From positions 1 to 35,961 of the forward strand of contig JBCCTX010000034.1 in the NCBI GenBank assembly GCA_039197765.1: a stretch of 35,961 nucleotides of DNA, in the 5' to 3' direction. Position numbers and translations under genes: made by a program. The stretch comes from JBCCTX01 sp039197765 (GTDB lineage: Bacteria > Bacteroidota > Bacteroidia > J057). Shown piece after piece: positions 15,045 through 24,312 of the stretch. The notes beneath the pieces are model-generated. The model saw only the letters and a program-made list of their open reading frames with translations, had not been told where the DNA came from and searched no databases. Within the stretch, counting starts at the first letter, position 1. Every line of letters starts with the position of its first letter.

Positions 15045-16511
15045 TTAGTTGAGTTTGAAGGTAATAGGCAGTGTATACAATACAGGGACCACACGCCCCA
15101 AGTGCCTACCCGGGACCCAATCGGGCATGATACTTACAAGTCGTAAGGCTTCTTCATCACATCCATAGCCAATCCCACGCAGTATTTTTATGTTTTCTCT
15201 TTTTCCGGATTCTGAAACAGTAAATTGAAGATAGACCTTTCCGTGAATACCGTTTTCCCGTGCTACCTGAGGGTATTGTTGTTCGCTTTGAATAAATCGA
15301 TTCAGGGCACTCAGTCCTCCTGGAAAGGAAGGCAAAACTTCAACTATTTTCAAGGGTCCCGATACCTCTGCAGGTATACTCTCGGAGTTCTCATCGGGGA
15401 GTTCTGCAGGTTTCTCTTCCTCTTTGAGGATTCCCCGATCGGAGAGGGGATCCCCTTCTTGCCCAGTAATAAGGCTAGAGGGCCCAGTCTGTGGAGGAGA
15501 AGCCATTTCCTCTGAAGGGATGGGCTCATCCTCTTCTACCTCATCAATAAAAGAGGCTGTCTCGTCTACGGTTTCATCCATTGTGCCCTCATCAAGAAAG
15601 CTTTCCTGCTCTGCTATCGGCTCAGGCATAATGATGATATTCTCTGTATAGGCACTCCTTTGTCCGCTGGCCTGATCTATCGCAATGAGTTTCAAGGTAA
15701 AATTTCCTGGTTCAGTGTAAGAAAATGCGTGTCGCTTTTTGACACGCTGCGTGACTCCATTTCCATAATCCATAAAATATGATACCCTCGAGCTATAAGA
15801 GGGAATGTAGAAGTTCAATGGAATCCCTTCAACACGCTCACCGGAAACTTCCACCTCAAAAGGCCCAAATTCTTTTTTTGTTCCCGCTTTGATGGAAGAA
15901 TTGGCCTTCTTTGCCGATTCTTTTGGGGTCTCTCTACTCGCTACTGTTTTTTCAGGCTTTGAGGAGGATTGTCCACTACTTGCTTTCTCCCTAGTAGCGT
16001 TAGACGCTGGAACTGAAGGAATAGTAGACGTACTACCTGAAGCGATGGTTTTATCTTCATCGAATGAAGGTTGATTCTCGGAGGAAGAGGCTTCTTCGAA
16101 ATTTGGCGTCCCCGTTTCTATCAAGGTTAGGGTATCCAAAGAGAGATTGTTGTTAAAGGGATCATCTGCATCACTGACCAATTCGTCCGCTTCAGGGATA
16201 AGGGCTAGAAAATCTGTTAAAGAGGTGATTGTATCTTTAATTCCCTGCTCTTCATCATTGATAAAAATTCCAGCTGGGTACATTTCCAGGTACTCACTTA
16301 CCTCCTCAATACTCAAGTCATTCAAACTGTAGACTTCCAAGGGAGTAGGACCTGCTCCTAACCTATACCACATCAATCCAATAATGCATACAGCAGCAAC
16401 CAAGAGCAATATCCCGAATAGCTTGCTTCTGTTCTTCCGCGATTTCCTATTTCTCCCAGAAGTTGGCAAGAATTCATCTATAGGCCTAGGTTTTGGTTTT
16501 CTCATTTGCAT
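15045..16511 (-). CDS. TonB-like energy transducer with PKD-like domain
   Basis: 488 residues. Short cytoplasmic basic N-terminus; membrane anchor at about 31-48 (LFGILLLVAAVCIIGLMWYR). A Ser/Glu-rich low-complexity linker (115-210) leads to a PKD/Ig-like domain at about 215-295 (FYIPSYSSRVSYFMDYGNG, FSYTEPGNFTLKLIAIDQ). A second acidic linker (298-385, with DETVDETASF and EEDEP) leads to a TonB C-terminal domain at 388-488 (FPGGLSALNRFI, YPQVARENGIHGKVYLQFTV, GYGCDEEALRLVSIMPDWVPG, VPVLYTLPITFKL). TonB-type proteins couple ExbB/ExbD energy to receptors; a PKD-like insert between anchor and C-domain is unusual. The gene directly precedes the receptor gene (30-base gap), suggesting a dedicated pair. 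No exbB/exbD genes are in the window. Confidence 0.88.
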   Translation of the reverse strand: MQMRKPKPRPIDEFLPTSGRNRKSRKNRSKLFGILLLVAAVCIIGLMWYRLGAGPTPLEVYSLNDLSIEEVSEYLEMYPAGIFINDEEQGIKDTITSLTDFLALIPEADELVSDADDPFNNNLSLDTLTLIETGTPNFEEASSSENQPSFDEDKTIASGSTSTIPSVPASNATREKASSGQSSSKPEKTVASRETPKESAKKANSSIKAGTKKEFGPFEVEVSGERVEGIPLNFYIPSYSSRVSYFMDYGNGVTQRVKKRHAFSYTEPGNFTLKLIAIDQASGQRSAYTENIIIMPEPIAEQESFLDEGTMDETVDETASFIDEVEEDEPIPSEEMASPPQTGPSSLITGQEGDPLSDRGILKEEEKPAELPDENSESIPAEVSGPLKIVEVLPSFPGGLSALNRFIQSEQQYPQVARENGIHGKVYLQFTVSESGKRENIKILRGIGYGCDEEALRLVSIMPDWVPGRHLGRVVPVLYTLPITFKLN

Positions 16512-16830
16512 ACAGTGATATTAATTGGCACAGCACTCTAGCCTATCCGAAAATACCCTCAGGTCTCGCATAACTGGCACGAGGCAAACTAATTACCATA
16601 CTTACAATATCTGCAATAAACATTTTTATTTCATGTGATATAATACAAGGGATATTTTCCCACAGAAAAAGAAACTGATCCGTCAGCTTTTAGGGGTATA
16701 ACGCAAAATTGTATACCCTTATTCTTTCTATATGAGAAATTATTGAGAAAAGGGAAGTTAGAAATTGGGAGAATTAGGGCCTCTGAATTAGGTACTTTTG
16801 CTTGATGGAATAAAGCCCTGCACATAGCAC
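16512..16830. other. Intergenic stretch of 319 bases with a palindrome
   Basis: No convincing gene. It holds GGGTATA (16694-16700) / TATACCC (16712-16718), a 7-pair palindrome with an 11-base loop that could be an operator or weak terminator. A frame at 16631-16825 has no recognisable domain, and I found no remnant of a TonB domain that would explain the shorter paralogue. Confidence 0.4.
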
Positions 16831-17616
16831 CTAGGAGATGGAAATACTTTTTCTACAAAATATTTTCCAGGTTTGTAAAAAATCCTCCACAGCTGATAAA
16901 ATTTCGATTTGGCAAACACTATCAATGTGCTGAGCACTTTTCTTATGTATGGCGGTTATTTTGAGGGTATACTCTCCAGATTCCTCGTAGGTGAAGGTGT
17001 GGATTCTCTTTATCCGCATTCGAGTTCCATTCCCATATTCCAGCACATACCACCAGTTCGGATTATAATTGGGTATAGTAAATATCAGGGGACTCCCTTC
17101 TTTGGGCTCACCATCTATTTCAATTTGAAGAGAGACAAGTGATGAATTCATTTTAGAGTTCCCTACTGTGTCTGTTCTCTTTGTAAGTACATGAGGAGTA
17201 TCTATCTGAAAGGCTTCCATCCGAACCTTATTGTTAGGTGAGTGGGTAACAATCACCGTATCCAAATCAACCGAAGGTCCTTTATGTTGACTGTAAAATT
17301 CTAGAAAGACTCCATAATCTTTCAGAGAACGAATGGTATCAGAAAGGCCTGTCTCTGGATCACTCAACAAAAATCCTTCTGCTCCCTCTGTCAAAAGTAC
17401 TTCAACTTTTTTGCTATCTAGATCTTCAAACGGTACAAGGGGAAGATCTTGTTGGGGGGATCTATCATTGGTCGATAAAAATAGAACATACCCAACAGAG
17501 CTTATTAAAAAACCCACAACTAGGAGAATAAGTCTTCGCTTTCTCGCAGCTTTTCTTTTCGTTTCTGAATCAAAGTATTCGAATAGAGAACCAGGATTGT
17601 TGTTGCTTTGGGACAT
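16831..17616 (-). CDS. Membrane-anchored PKD-like protein, paralogue lacking TonB domain
   Basis: 261 residues. It is a clear tandem paralogue of the N-terminal half of the next gene's product: a cytoplasmic basic N-terminus, a membrane segment at about 29-47 (LILLVVGFLISSVGYVLFLS), the stretch VEVLLTEGAEGFLLSDPETG (next gene VSEYLEMYPAGIFINDEEQG), and the PKD-like domain near 165-245 (FTIPNYNPNWWYVLEYGNG; next gene FYIPSYSSRVSYFMDYGNG). It ends about 20 residues after the PKD-like domain with no acidic linker or TonB C-domain. It may be a truncated duplicate, or a partner of the TonB-like protein at the inner membrane that competes for or stabilises its position. It is the first gene of the group of three; a possible promoter box lies at 17748. 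Confidence 0.75.
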   Translation of the reverse strand: MSQSNNNPGSLFEYFDSETKRKAARKRRLILLVVGFLISSVGYVLFLSTNDRSPQQDLPLVPFEDLDSKKVEVLLTEGAEGFLLSDPETGLSDTIRSLKDYGVFLEFYSQHKGPSVDLDTVIVTHSPNNKVRMEAFQIDTPHVLTKRTDTVGNSKMNSSLVSLQIEIDGEPKEGSPLIFTIPNYNPNWWYVLEYGNGTRMRIKRIHTFTYEESGEYTLKITAIHKKSAQHIDSVCQIEILSAVEDFLQTWKIFCRKSISIS

Positions 17617-17747
17617 ACCAATATGGGGATTAACTCACACTATTTTGAGAAATGGATAAACCCTTTTACTATCCGAAGTAAAGGAGGATTTTTCCAAAAG
17701 GAGTGCCCAGCTTAAATCCTATGGTACGTATTGCGAAAATTATATTT

Positions 17748-17755
17748 CAAAAATA
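17748..17755 (-). promoter_or_regulatory. Candidate -7 promoter box for the PKD/TonB/receptor genes
   Basis: The minus strand reads TATTTTTG, an exact TAnnTTTG match, 132 bases upstream of the ATG at 17616 and downstream of the terminator at 17834-17867. The -33 region is not a good match, and the area is AT-rich, so chance is possible. Confidence 0.35.
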
Positions 17756-17833
17756 TTTTAATTCTACTTATTGTTTTGCCAGTTTTTTCCTCGCCTGTAA
17801 AAATTCTTGTATGAATGGTCTATTTCTTATGCT

Positions 17834-17867
17834 TAAAAAAAGGGCAGCGAGTTAAAACGCTGCCCTT
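17834..17867 (-). terminator. Intrinsic terminator after the nucleotidyltransferase gene
   Basis: Stem AAGGGCAGCG (17840-17849) / CGCTGCCCTT (17858-17867), 8-base loop, followed on the minus strand by a run of seven T. It lies 20 bases after the stop codon at 17887. Confidence 0.92.
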
Positions 17868-17886
17868 CCTATGGAATTTATTCCAA

Positions 17887-18798
17887 CTATTCCCAGAGAG
17901 AGGGGGGATAAACCCCTTGGTCTACAAGTTTTTGAAGGCTTTCAATAACCATTGGCTTATCCTCCTTGTAGGTCACTCCAAACCATGGGGAGTCGGTTTT
18001 GATCATCTTCAGGAAGATCTTTTTTTCATCAATTAATTGAGAAATTAAGGTGGGGATATAGAATTCGGACTTTAACTCTTGCCCTCTTTCTTCGAGAAAT
18101 CTCTCAAATCTCTGCTGAAATTCGTCAAAAATATTGGGAAGACAACCCCACATATTCATGGAGACTGGCGTATCTTCTGAAAGGGGAATCATTTCACCAT
18201 CTTCTCCAGGATACTCTACCACCCCTGATTCATTCCGACGTATTTTCAAGCGTTCTGTTACCGAAATCAAAAATCCATTTTCATCTGTTACGCATTCTCC
18301 TCTATTAACGGATCCAAAATCGGAAAGGGTTTTCTTGAGCTCAAAGCCTACCATACAGTAGTTTGACGTATTCCCAGGACTAACTGCTGAAAGGTAGGCG
18401 CCTAAGCGGATGAATGCATCCCTTCCATAAAAATCATCTGCATTGATTACTCCGAAGGGTTCGTTGATTACGTCTTTTGCGACCCACACCGCATGGGCTG
18501 TTCCCCAAGGCTTCACTCGCTCTGGACTTATCTTATGCCCTCCTGGAATGTTGTGCAGTTCCTGGAAAACAAACTCAACGTCAATATACTTAGAAAATTT
18601 ATCCCCAAATACTTCTTTAAACTCCTTTTCAATGCTCTCTCGGATCACAAAAACGATTTTTCCAAAACCTGCTCTTTTTGCGTCGTATACGGAATAATCG
18701 ATAATTGTTTCTCCAGAGGGACCAAAGGCTTCTACTTGTTTGAGACTTCCATACCTACTCCCCATACCAGCTGCAAGGATACATAAGGTGGGCTTCAT
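17887..18798 (-). CDS. Sugar-phosphate nucleotidyltransferase
   Basis: 303 residues, cytoplasmic. It is an NTP_transferase-type enzyme with an N-terminal nucleotide-binding motif LAAGMGSRYGSLKQ (about 8-21), where most members have LAAGxGTRL..K, and a metal/substrate motif INADDFYG. HNIPGGHKISPERVKPWGTAHAVW lies in the substrate region. The family makes NDP-sugars from NTP and sugar 1-phosphate; this Bacteroidota subgroup is often annotated simply as nucleotidyltransferase, possibly acting on N-acetylhexosamine 1-phosphate. No kinase gene is next to it to support the substrate. It is probably transcribed alone: strong terminator right after, 118 bases of AT-rich leader (18799-18915) before it. 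Confidence 0.88.
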   Translation of the reverse strand: MKPTLCILAAGMGSRYGSLKQVEAFGPSGETIIDYSVYDAKRAGFGKIVFVIRESIEKEFKEVFGDKFSKYIDVEFVFQELHNIPGGHKISPERVKPWGTAHAVWVAKDVINEPFGVINADDFYGRDAFIRLGAYLSAVSPGNTSNYCMVGFELKKTLSDFGSVNRGECVTDENGFLISVTERLKIRRNESGVVEYPGEDGEMIPLSEDTPVSMNMWGCLPNIFDEFQQRFERFLEERGQELKSEFYIPTLISQLIDEKKIFLKMIKTDSPWFGVTYKEDKPMVIESLQKLVDQGVYPPSLWE

Positions 18799-18915
18799 AA
18801 ACGGTTTTACATTAAGTTTTTTCGAGTGGAATAATTTTTCGCAGCAAGATATAAAAAATTACTCCTTAACCATATTGCCCACCCTGAATCGAAAAAAATG
18901 CAGGGGTATTGATTA

Positions 18916-20136
18916 TTATAAATCTGGAGATCCAACTTTCGATGGATTTCCTTTCCACTGATTGAAATCCAAGTTATTTACAATCCCATTTCCATCAGCA
19001 TCTATGGGAAGATAAGCATTTACAGCAGCACTATTTTGCTTCCACAAATTAAAGTCCTGGTTATTTACTAGTCCATTGTTGTCAAAATCTCCTACAAAAA
19101 GTCCCGCAACATTTCCCGAAAGAAGTTTCAACTGGTTATCACCTAATGCTTGGGTTACTGCAGTGGTGTAATCATATGAAATGGGCGTTTGGGGATCAAT
19201 TGAGATAGAAGAGCTACTAATAACTCCTAGGTGGCTTTTATGCCGAATCGCCAGATAGTAATTCCCATTGGGAAGGGTTGGAAATAAGACATTGGGACTC
19301 CCATTAGCACTGATTAATTGTCCATCTTGGGTTAAAAGAACCGCCTGTCTTTGAACGATATTTTGGGGTGCTTGATCTTCTCTTACTTCCAATAAGACCC
19401 AATCTGTAATATCGGTTTGCTGTGTTTGCAAGGTTTCCGTCCCCGTATAGTTAAATGGAGGATAATTATAGGGTTGAGTACTGGGAAGTAGACCTGCACT
19501 TTGAAGTTGATTTCCCATATTCGATGTAGCAGCGTTGTAATACCCTGCTAAGAAAGCTCTCACCTCTCCTGATTGAGCGGGAGCTTCTCCAATTTTTAGG
19601 ATAGTGGTATAGACATCATCTCCTTTGTTTCCATTACCTTCATTGGCAGATACAAAACTGGCATAAACCGTAACAGAATCTGTACCTGCTTCTGGCGCTA
19701 CCCAATCAAAATTCCAACTATAGGAGCCCGGATTAAAATTTCCCGTTACTGTATGGGTGATATAATTTGCCATTGCCCCTGTAAAAATACGCGTAGTATT
19801 CGCATCAGTAACCTGTATAGTACCCTCCCCCATATTGCTAGCATCTCCAAACACCGTCGCCTGGAAACCAAATTTGTTTATTCCAAGTTCTTCTATCCTA
19901 GCCGTAATCGTATAGGATTGTCCAGGCTGATAGCCTGCTGCTGGAATATTAGAAGTAAGTGCAGGAAATCCCCCTCCAGAGTTGAGCGCAAAGGAATTAT
20001 GACAAGTTACACAGGTAGTTCCCCCAGGTTCTCCTGCATATCCTGCTGGCTGACCTGAGGAACTGGAAATCAGATAGGAAAGCCAGCCACCAAAAAATAT
20101 TAATCCAAATAGGCTTAGTGCAATTGTTCTTTTCAT
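18916..20136 (-). CDS. Secreted protein: choice-of-anchor-V-like, CxxCH, dockerin-like C-terminal module
   Basis: 406 residues. Signal/anchor segment at 1-25. The stretch GYAGEPGGTTCVTCHNS (Cys42, Cys45, His46) is a CxxCH motif of the kind found at the start of choice-of-anchor-V/Reeler-like domains; one covalent haem is possible but unproven. A beta-sandwich fills about 50-185 (GQSYTITARIEELGINKFGFQ, WNFDWVAPEAGTDSVTVYAS). Residues about 192-406 are the shared C-terminal module (FLAGYYNAATSNMGNQLQSA, DWVLLEVRE, YYLAIRHKSHLGVIS), ending in two 12-residue Ca loops DFDNNGLVNNQD (350-361) and DADGNGIVNNLD (379-390). It ends in SKVGSPDL, diverging slightly from the tail of the other three carriers. 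It is 26 bases after the DUF5060 gene, so probably co-transcribed. No T9SS type A domain. Confidence 0.8.
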   Translation of the reverse strand: MKRTIALSLFGLIFFGGWLSYLISSSSGQPAGYAGEPGGTTCVTCHNSFALNSGGGFPALTSNIPAAGYQPGQSYTITARIEELGINKFGFQATVFGDASNMGEGTIQVTDANTTRIFTGAMANYITHTVTGNFNPGSYSWNFDWVAPEAGTDSVTVYASFVSANEGNGNKGDDVYTTILKIGEAPAQSGEVRAFLAGYYNAATSNMGNQLQSAGLLPSTQPYNYPPFNYTGTETLQTQQTDITDWVLLEVREDQAPQNIVQRQAVLLTQDGQLISANGSPNVLFPTLPNGNYYLAIRHKSHLGVISSSSISIDPQTPISYDYTTAVTQALGDNQLKLLSGNVAGLFVGDFDNNGLVNNQDFNLWKQNSAAVNAYLPIDADGNGIVNNLDFNQWKGNPSKVGSPDL

Positions 20137-20162
20137 CTCGATAAATTTTTTCTCCCAAACGT

Positions 20163-23100
20163 TTATTTTTGTATTTCAATAATTCCCACCTTACTGCCAT
20201 TTTGCGTCCAAAGGTTGAAATCCTGATTATTGACAATTCCATTCCCATCTGCATCTACAGACAAATACTGATTGAGGGTAGCTCCATTCTGTTTCCACCT
20301 ATTGAAGTCCTGATTATTCAAGATTCCACTTCCATCATAATCTCCTGCATACAGTCCAAAAGCAGTCCCCAAAGGTTTCTGCTGGAGATTCCCCATTGCT
20401 TGATCTATGGATTGGGTGAAGTCGTATTCCTGAGTATTTGCTGAATAGGATATAGGTTGTGCGCTTAAGACTCCCATGTGGCTTTTGTGGTATACTGCTA
20501 GGTGATACATTCCTGACGGAAGGCCTGGAAAGGATATACCTACAGTACCATCTAATTCCAATATCTGCCCTGATGCAGAAAGGAATGCCGCTCTTTGTGC
20601 AAGTATGTTGGCTACATTCCCTACTTCACGCATTTCCACATATACCCAGTCAGAGACAGTGGAGGGGATGGAGCTTACCGCTTCGTTTCCAGCGTAAGCA
20701 TAAGGCGCTTCAGTGAAGGGTTGCGACAAGGGAACCAATCCCTCTTGAAGCAGACTCTGACTCATAGTCCCTTGCATCGGATCGTAGATCCCTTCCAAAT
20801 AAAGCTTAGCTCTGCAAGTCGCATTCAGCGGTTCATCGGAAACATACCACGTAAAATTGATAGTCGTATCTCGAGAAGGATTACATGAATTCGCAACCGT
20901 TATGGATACATTGTAAGGACTATCCTCTGAAGCAGCCTTGACCTCTCCCTGCCCCTTGGTAGATGCAGGACCATCTAACGTAGCTCCAGGAATTCCTGTA
21001 CCATAGGTATCTACCTTATACAGGGCAATACGATCTACTTTATGACCAGCAGATCGCTCAGAAATTTCCATGGTATACGTTCCTGGATTGGTGATATATA
21101 GGTATACAGGAAAACCGTTGTTATCAATGGTACGAGCGTCCCATTTAAACGCTCCTCCTCCACTCCTGTATATCTTGAAAAATCCACTGTTTCCAGGATT
21201 TTCATTTCCATGATCAGGCCTCCCAGCTGCATTCCCTCTTGGATAATAAAGGTTCTTATTAGATTGAACTCCATTGATGTTATTGATTAGTTCCATCTCA
21301 CTCGATATTCCTCCTTGGACACATACAAAATGAACATCACTGGTATTCTCGAATTTGATCCAGGTATCATTACTCTCGGTGGTATTGGTTCCTTCTATAT
21401 TGGATTTCATTTGTAACCTATATACTCCAGTTGTAGAGAAATTGACTTCATAGGGTATGGTTCCCCCATTTGTATTTCCAAAATGGTTAGTAGTTGCCTC
21501 TAGAAACGTTACTCCTCCCTCGGTTTTTCTCTCCCAACCTCCTACAGGATTTTCTGACTCTGCCTCAATTATCAACAAGCCATTGGTTTCTAAATAGGCT
21601 TCTGGATCCCCGGACTCTCCCCCTTCTTGAAGTTTTCCAGTGATCACTCCCGTAGTTTCATCTATGCTTAGGGCAGGAGGCAAGCCCGTTGCCATAAAGC
21701 TCAAGGGGCCGCAACTGGCGGTATCCTCAGCGACAATGGGTAGATTGATCTCCTGTCCATCTACATTTTGCTGATCTCCAGGATTTTGAACGATTGGTGG
21801 TCCACTTACCGGATTTTCTCCTCCGACGCAATCAAAAGCGACTTGGGTCCATCGTCCTCGCGAAAAAGCAAAAGCGTTTCCTTCTGGAATGAGTCCGTTG
21901 GAATGGGAATTAAATTCCATTTGGATCTGTGCATTGGCTGGTACAGAGACCCCTCTGAAGGTATAAGTGTAAGGCACATAATCGGTTGCCGTACGGATAT
22001 TTGCAAATTCCCCCACCTGGGTCCCATTTATGCGTAAACGATAGGTACTTTCTCCATCTGTCTCCAAAAGGGTAGTTACCGTAATGTCGTATGTTCCCTC
22101 AGGCCCGTTAAAACTACCTTGAGCTGCGGCAAATTGATCTTTATACTGAGCTGCGTCAATAGCCAGTGCTTGTCTTGTAGCATCTGCATAAGCAGGAGCA
22201 AAGCCCTGTATGCTTAGGGTAGGAAAATTATTAAGCGCATTCATGACAATGCGGGTATTACAATCGTTAGGGTTAGGTTCTACACCTTCGGCTGTAAGCA
22301 GGGCAACCCAGTCATTGTTATCTGGGGCATTAAGGTTTCCAGCGAAAGCACTAGGATTCTGCAATTGACCATTTCTGGGATTATACCACTGAAGCGTCCA
22401 ATCTCCATTCGGTAAGTTAATAGAGGTACTGCCTCCATCTGGACGGTATACCGCATAGGCAGAGCGTGAGGTGCTTCTGAGGACAAAATCATCATTATCC
22501 CCTGTAGCTCCATCGTCGTGTATGACATTGGGGAGATAGGCTTGAAAATAATCCTGGAAGAATTTCAATGCGTAGGCAGCATCTGTGTATTTCTGGTCTC
22601 TGCTACGGTGATCCTCACAATCCAGATCTGTACAGGAGGTTTGATAGCCGTAATAGAATTCTACTCCTGCCCCTGCACCCATAAATGTACCCCATATAAC
22701 TTCTCTACGAACCTGCTCACGTCCGTCTGGATCATTGTCTACTCCTGTATTAGCTCCTCCTTGTTCATCATTGGCAACTACCCACTTTTTCCCTGAATTG
22801 GCAGAGTTCGTTACCCAGGTCTTTATATCTTCATGTACATTATTTATACCTGACTGTAAGGAAGCCCCCGTATACTCCGACTGCGAACCTACCAAATCGT
22901 CATATCTATCCTTTTGATTGGGATATGTATGTATCACAATGAGGTGACTATAGGGATCTATTTGTGCTAAATATGCTGCCATATCCCTTTCTTGAGCTGC
23001 AGATTGGGTATTTTCTTCTCCTGTATTCCAGTTTAGGGCGAGATGGTGCGAATACCTAGCCACTAATTCCCGGTAATAGAGTTTGCGTTCCCTTCCCACA

Positions 23101-24170
23101 TCTCCCCCATCCATCCGTTGATCGTTCTCCGTCTCCTGCGTCTTGAAATGTAGGTACATTCCCATTTTATCTGCATACTCAAAAATTTTCTCCCACTGAT
23201 CCATACGCGATATATCAAACCGATCTTTGTGCACCCCTTGATTCCATTGGTCTGCGTCTCCATAGCCGTTGTAGGTATTGATGTTGACTTTCAATAAGTG
23301 GGGAAATACATTTTCATCATCTCCTGACAGGCTAAAAGTCAGAAAGGAGAATGCATTCATTCCCTTGTCAGAAAGGTATTTTATCGCACCGAGCAACTCT
23401 GTTCCTTTGCCATTTTGCCAGGTATAGCCACTAGCACTAGCAGGATCATAATCCTGTGCATGAGGACTCCAGGACTTCCGTCTACCACCGCGATTGGGCA
23501 CATCATCAAAGTCATCATAGGCTAGCTTATTTTCAGGTGCATCAGCCCCTGCTTTTACGAACCATTCACCTGAGCCTTGAAATTGTAAATAGTGTTCTCC
23601 TACGTAGGCTAATCTCCCTTTCCCCCTAAAGTCTCTTCCTGATTTATCCGTAGGAGCTACCATAAATGATCCGGTTTCTCCATCCATGAATCCTGCAGAA
23701 GTCCCCCCTCCATTTATGGCTACATCTGTTCCTGAAGTAAAGGATACTGTGTAGTTCCACATCCCAGAGGAATTAGGTGCAAAATGAACGCGCCAAATAT
23801 TTCCCGAACTTACAGAAGTATTCGCCGCGTCTCCATCACCCGCAAAATATCCAGGGACTTCAAAAGACTCTGATCCTTTAGAAAAAGTAACCGAAAGGTT
23901 GTAGTCCGCAAAAGGATTGGGGTTATCCGTTTCTGAACTGGTAGGCCCCACAAAGTCCAAAGTAATTTTATGCCATGTTTTTAATTCCCCACTAATCGTA
24001 GGGGGAAGTAAAACAGGCTTATCCAGCTTATCTGCATAAGAAGGATTATAAATTAACGTAAAGAGTAGGTATAGTACGCCCCCAAATAAAGGGGGTTGCA
24101 TAATCCTATTTTGTTCCACCATTTTCATGAATTCTGAATGTTGATGATTCCAAAACACTTTTTCATTCAT
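20163..24170 (-). CDS. Large secreted glycoside-hydrolase-like protein (DUF5060) with dockerin-like C-terminal module
   Basis: 1335 residues. Signal peptide ends near PSYA-DK; ATG at 24128 (residue 15) would give a more usual signal length. Residues about 62-145 are DUF5060 (TWHKITLDF, VPGYFAGDGD, WRVHFAPNSSGMWNYTVSF). About 185-540 is a TIM-barrel-like region (LQFQGSGEWFVKAGADAPEN, KGMNAFSFLTFSLSG, MGMYLHFKTQETEND, ALNWNTGEEN, WVVANDEQGG, GAGAGVEFYYGYQ), where Glu385/Glu386 and Glu469 are good acid/nucleophile candidates. Beyond it are a sugar-binding-like domain, a cadherin/Ig-like stretch (PPALSIDETTGVITGKL), another jelly-roll-like domain and the shared module with loops DYDGSGILNNQD and DADGNGIVNNQD, ending SKVGIIEIQK. 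Family knowledge: DUF5060 precedes apiosidase-type and other plant/algal glycan hydrolases; the substrate here is unknown. Confidence 0.85.
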   Translation of the reverse strand: MNEKVFWNHQHSEFMKMVEQNRIMQPPLFGGVLYLLFTLIYNPSYADKLDKPVLLPPTISGELKTWHKITLDFVGPTSSETDNPNPFADYNLSVTFSKGSESFEVPGYFAGDGDAANTSVSSGNIWRVHFAPNSSGMWNYTVSFTSGTDVAINGGGTSAGFMDGETGSFMVAPTDKSGRDFRGKGRLAYVGEHYLQFQGSGEWFVKAGADAPENKLAYDDFDDVPNRGGRRKSWSPHAQDYDPASASGYTWQNGKGTELLGAIKYLSDKGMNAFSFLTFSLSGDDENVFPHLLKVNINTYNGYGDADQWNQGVHKDRFDISRMDQWEKIFEYADKMGMYLHFKTQETENDQRMDGGDVGRERKLYYRELVARYSHHLALNWNTGEENTQSAAQERDMAAYLAQIDPYSHLIVIHTYPNQKDRYDDLVGSQSEYTGASLQSGINNVHEDIKTWVTNSANSGKKWVVANDEQGGANTGVDNDPDGREQVRREVIWGTFMGAGAGVEFYYGYQTSCTDLDCEDHRSRDQKYTDAAYALKFFQDYFQAYLPNVIHDDGATGDNDDFVLRSTSRSAYAVYRPDGGSTSINLPNGDWTLQWYNPRNGQLQNPSAFAGNLNAPDNNDWVALLTAEGVEPNPNDCNTRIVMNALNNFPTLSIQGFAPAYADATRQALAIDAAQYKDQFAAAQGSFNGPEGTYDITVTTLLETDGESTYRLRINGTQVGEFANIRTATDYVPYTYTFRGVSVPANAQIQMEFNSHSNGLIPEGNAFAFSRGRWTQVAFDCVGGENPVSGPPIVQNPGDQQNVDGQEINLPIVAEDTASCGPLSFMATGLPPALSIDETTGVITGKLQEGGESGDPEAYLETNGLLIIEAESENPVGGWERKTEGGVTFLEATTNHFGNTNGGTIPYEVNFSTTGVYRLQMKSNIEGTNTTESNDTWIKFENTSDVHFVCVQGGISSEMELINNINGVQSNKNLYYPRGNAAGRPDHGNENPGNSGFFKIYRSGGGAFKWDARTIDNNGFPVYLYITNPGTYTMEISERSAGHKVDRIALYKVDTYGTGIPGATLDGPASTKGQGEVKAASEDSPYNVSITVANSCNPSRDTTINFTWYVSDEPLNATCRAKLYLEGIYDPMQGTMSQSLLQEGLVPLSQPFTEAPYAYAGNEAVSSIPSTVSDWVYVEMREVGNVANILAQRAAFLSASGQILELDGTVGISFPGLPSGMYHLAVYHKSHMGVLSAQPISYSANTQEYDFTQSIDQAMGNLQQKPLGTAFGLYAGDYDGSGILNNQDFNRWKQNGATLNQYLSVDADGNGIVNNQDFNLWTQNGSKVGIIEIQK

Positions 24171-24192
24171 TTACTTCCCCTGCTCTCTGCCA

Positions 24193-24212
24193 GAAGTATT
24201 CAACAATACTTC
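24193..24212. other. Small hairpin in the gap before the DUF5060 gene
   Basis: GAAGTATT (24193-24200) / AATACTTC (24205-24212), loop of 4 bases, in the 142-base gap 24171-24312. There is no T-tract on either side, so it is not a clear terminator. Confidence 0.3.
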
Positions 24213-24312
24213 GGTAAAGAAGACGCTTGTTCCCTAAATGAATTATTTCTCTCTTTATTTACCTATCCCCAAAATTACTTTACTGCGCGCAGCAGCAATT
24301 TCCTGAGTCTTT

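Noticed and set aside
16793..16800. TACTTTTG, exact TAnnTTTG on plus strand
   Set aside because: No plus-strand gene lies downstream; all neighbours are on the minus strand.
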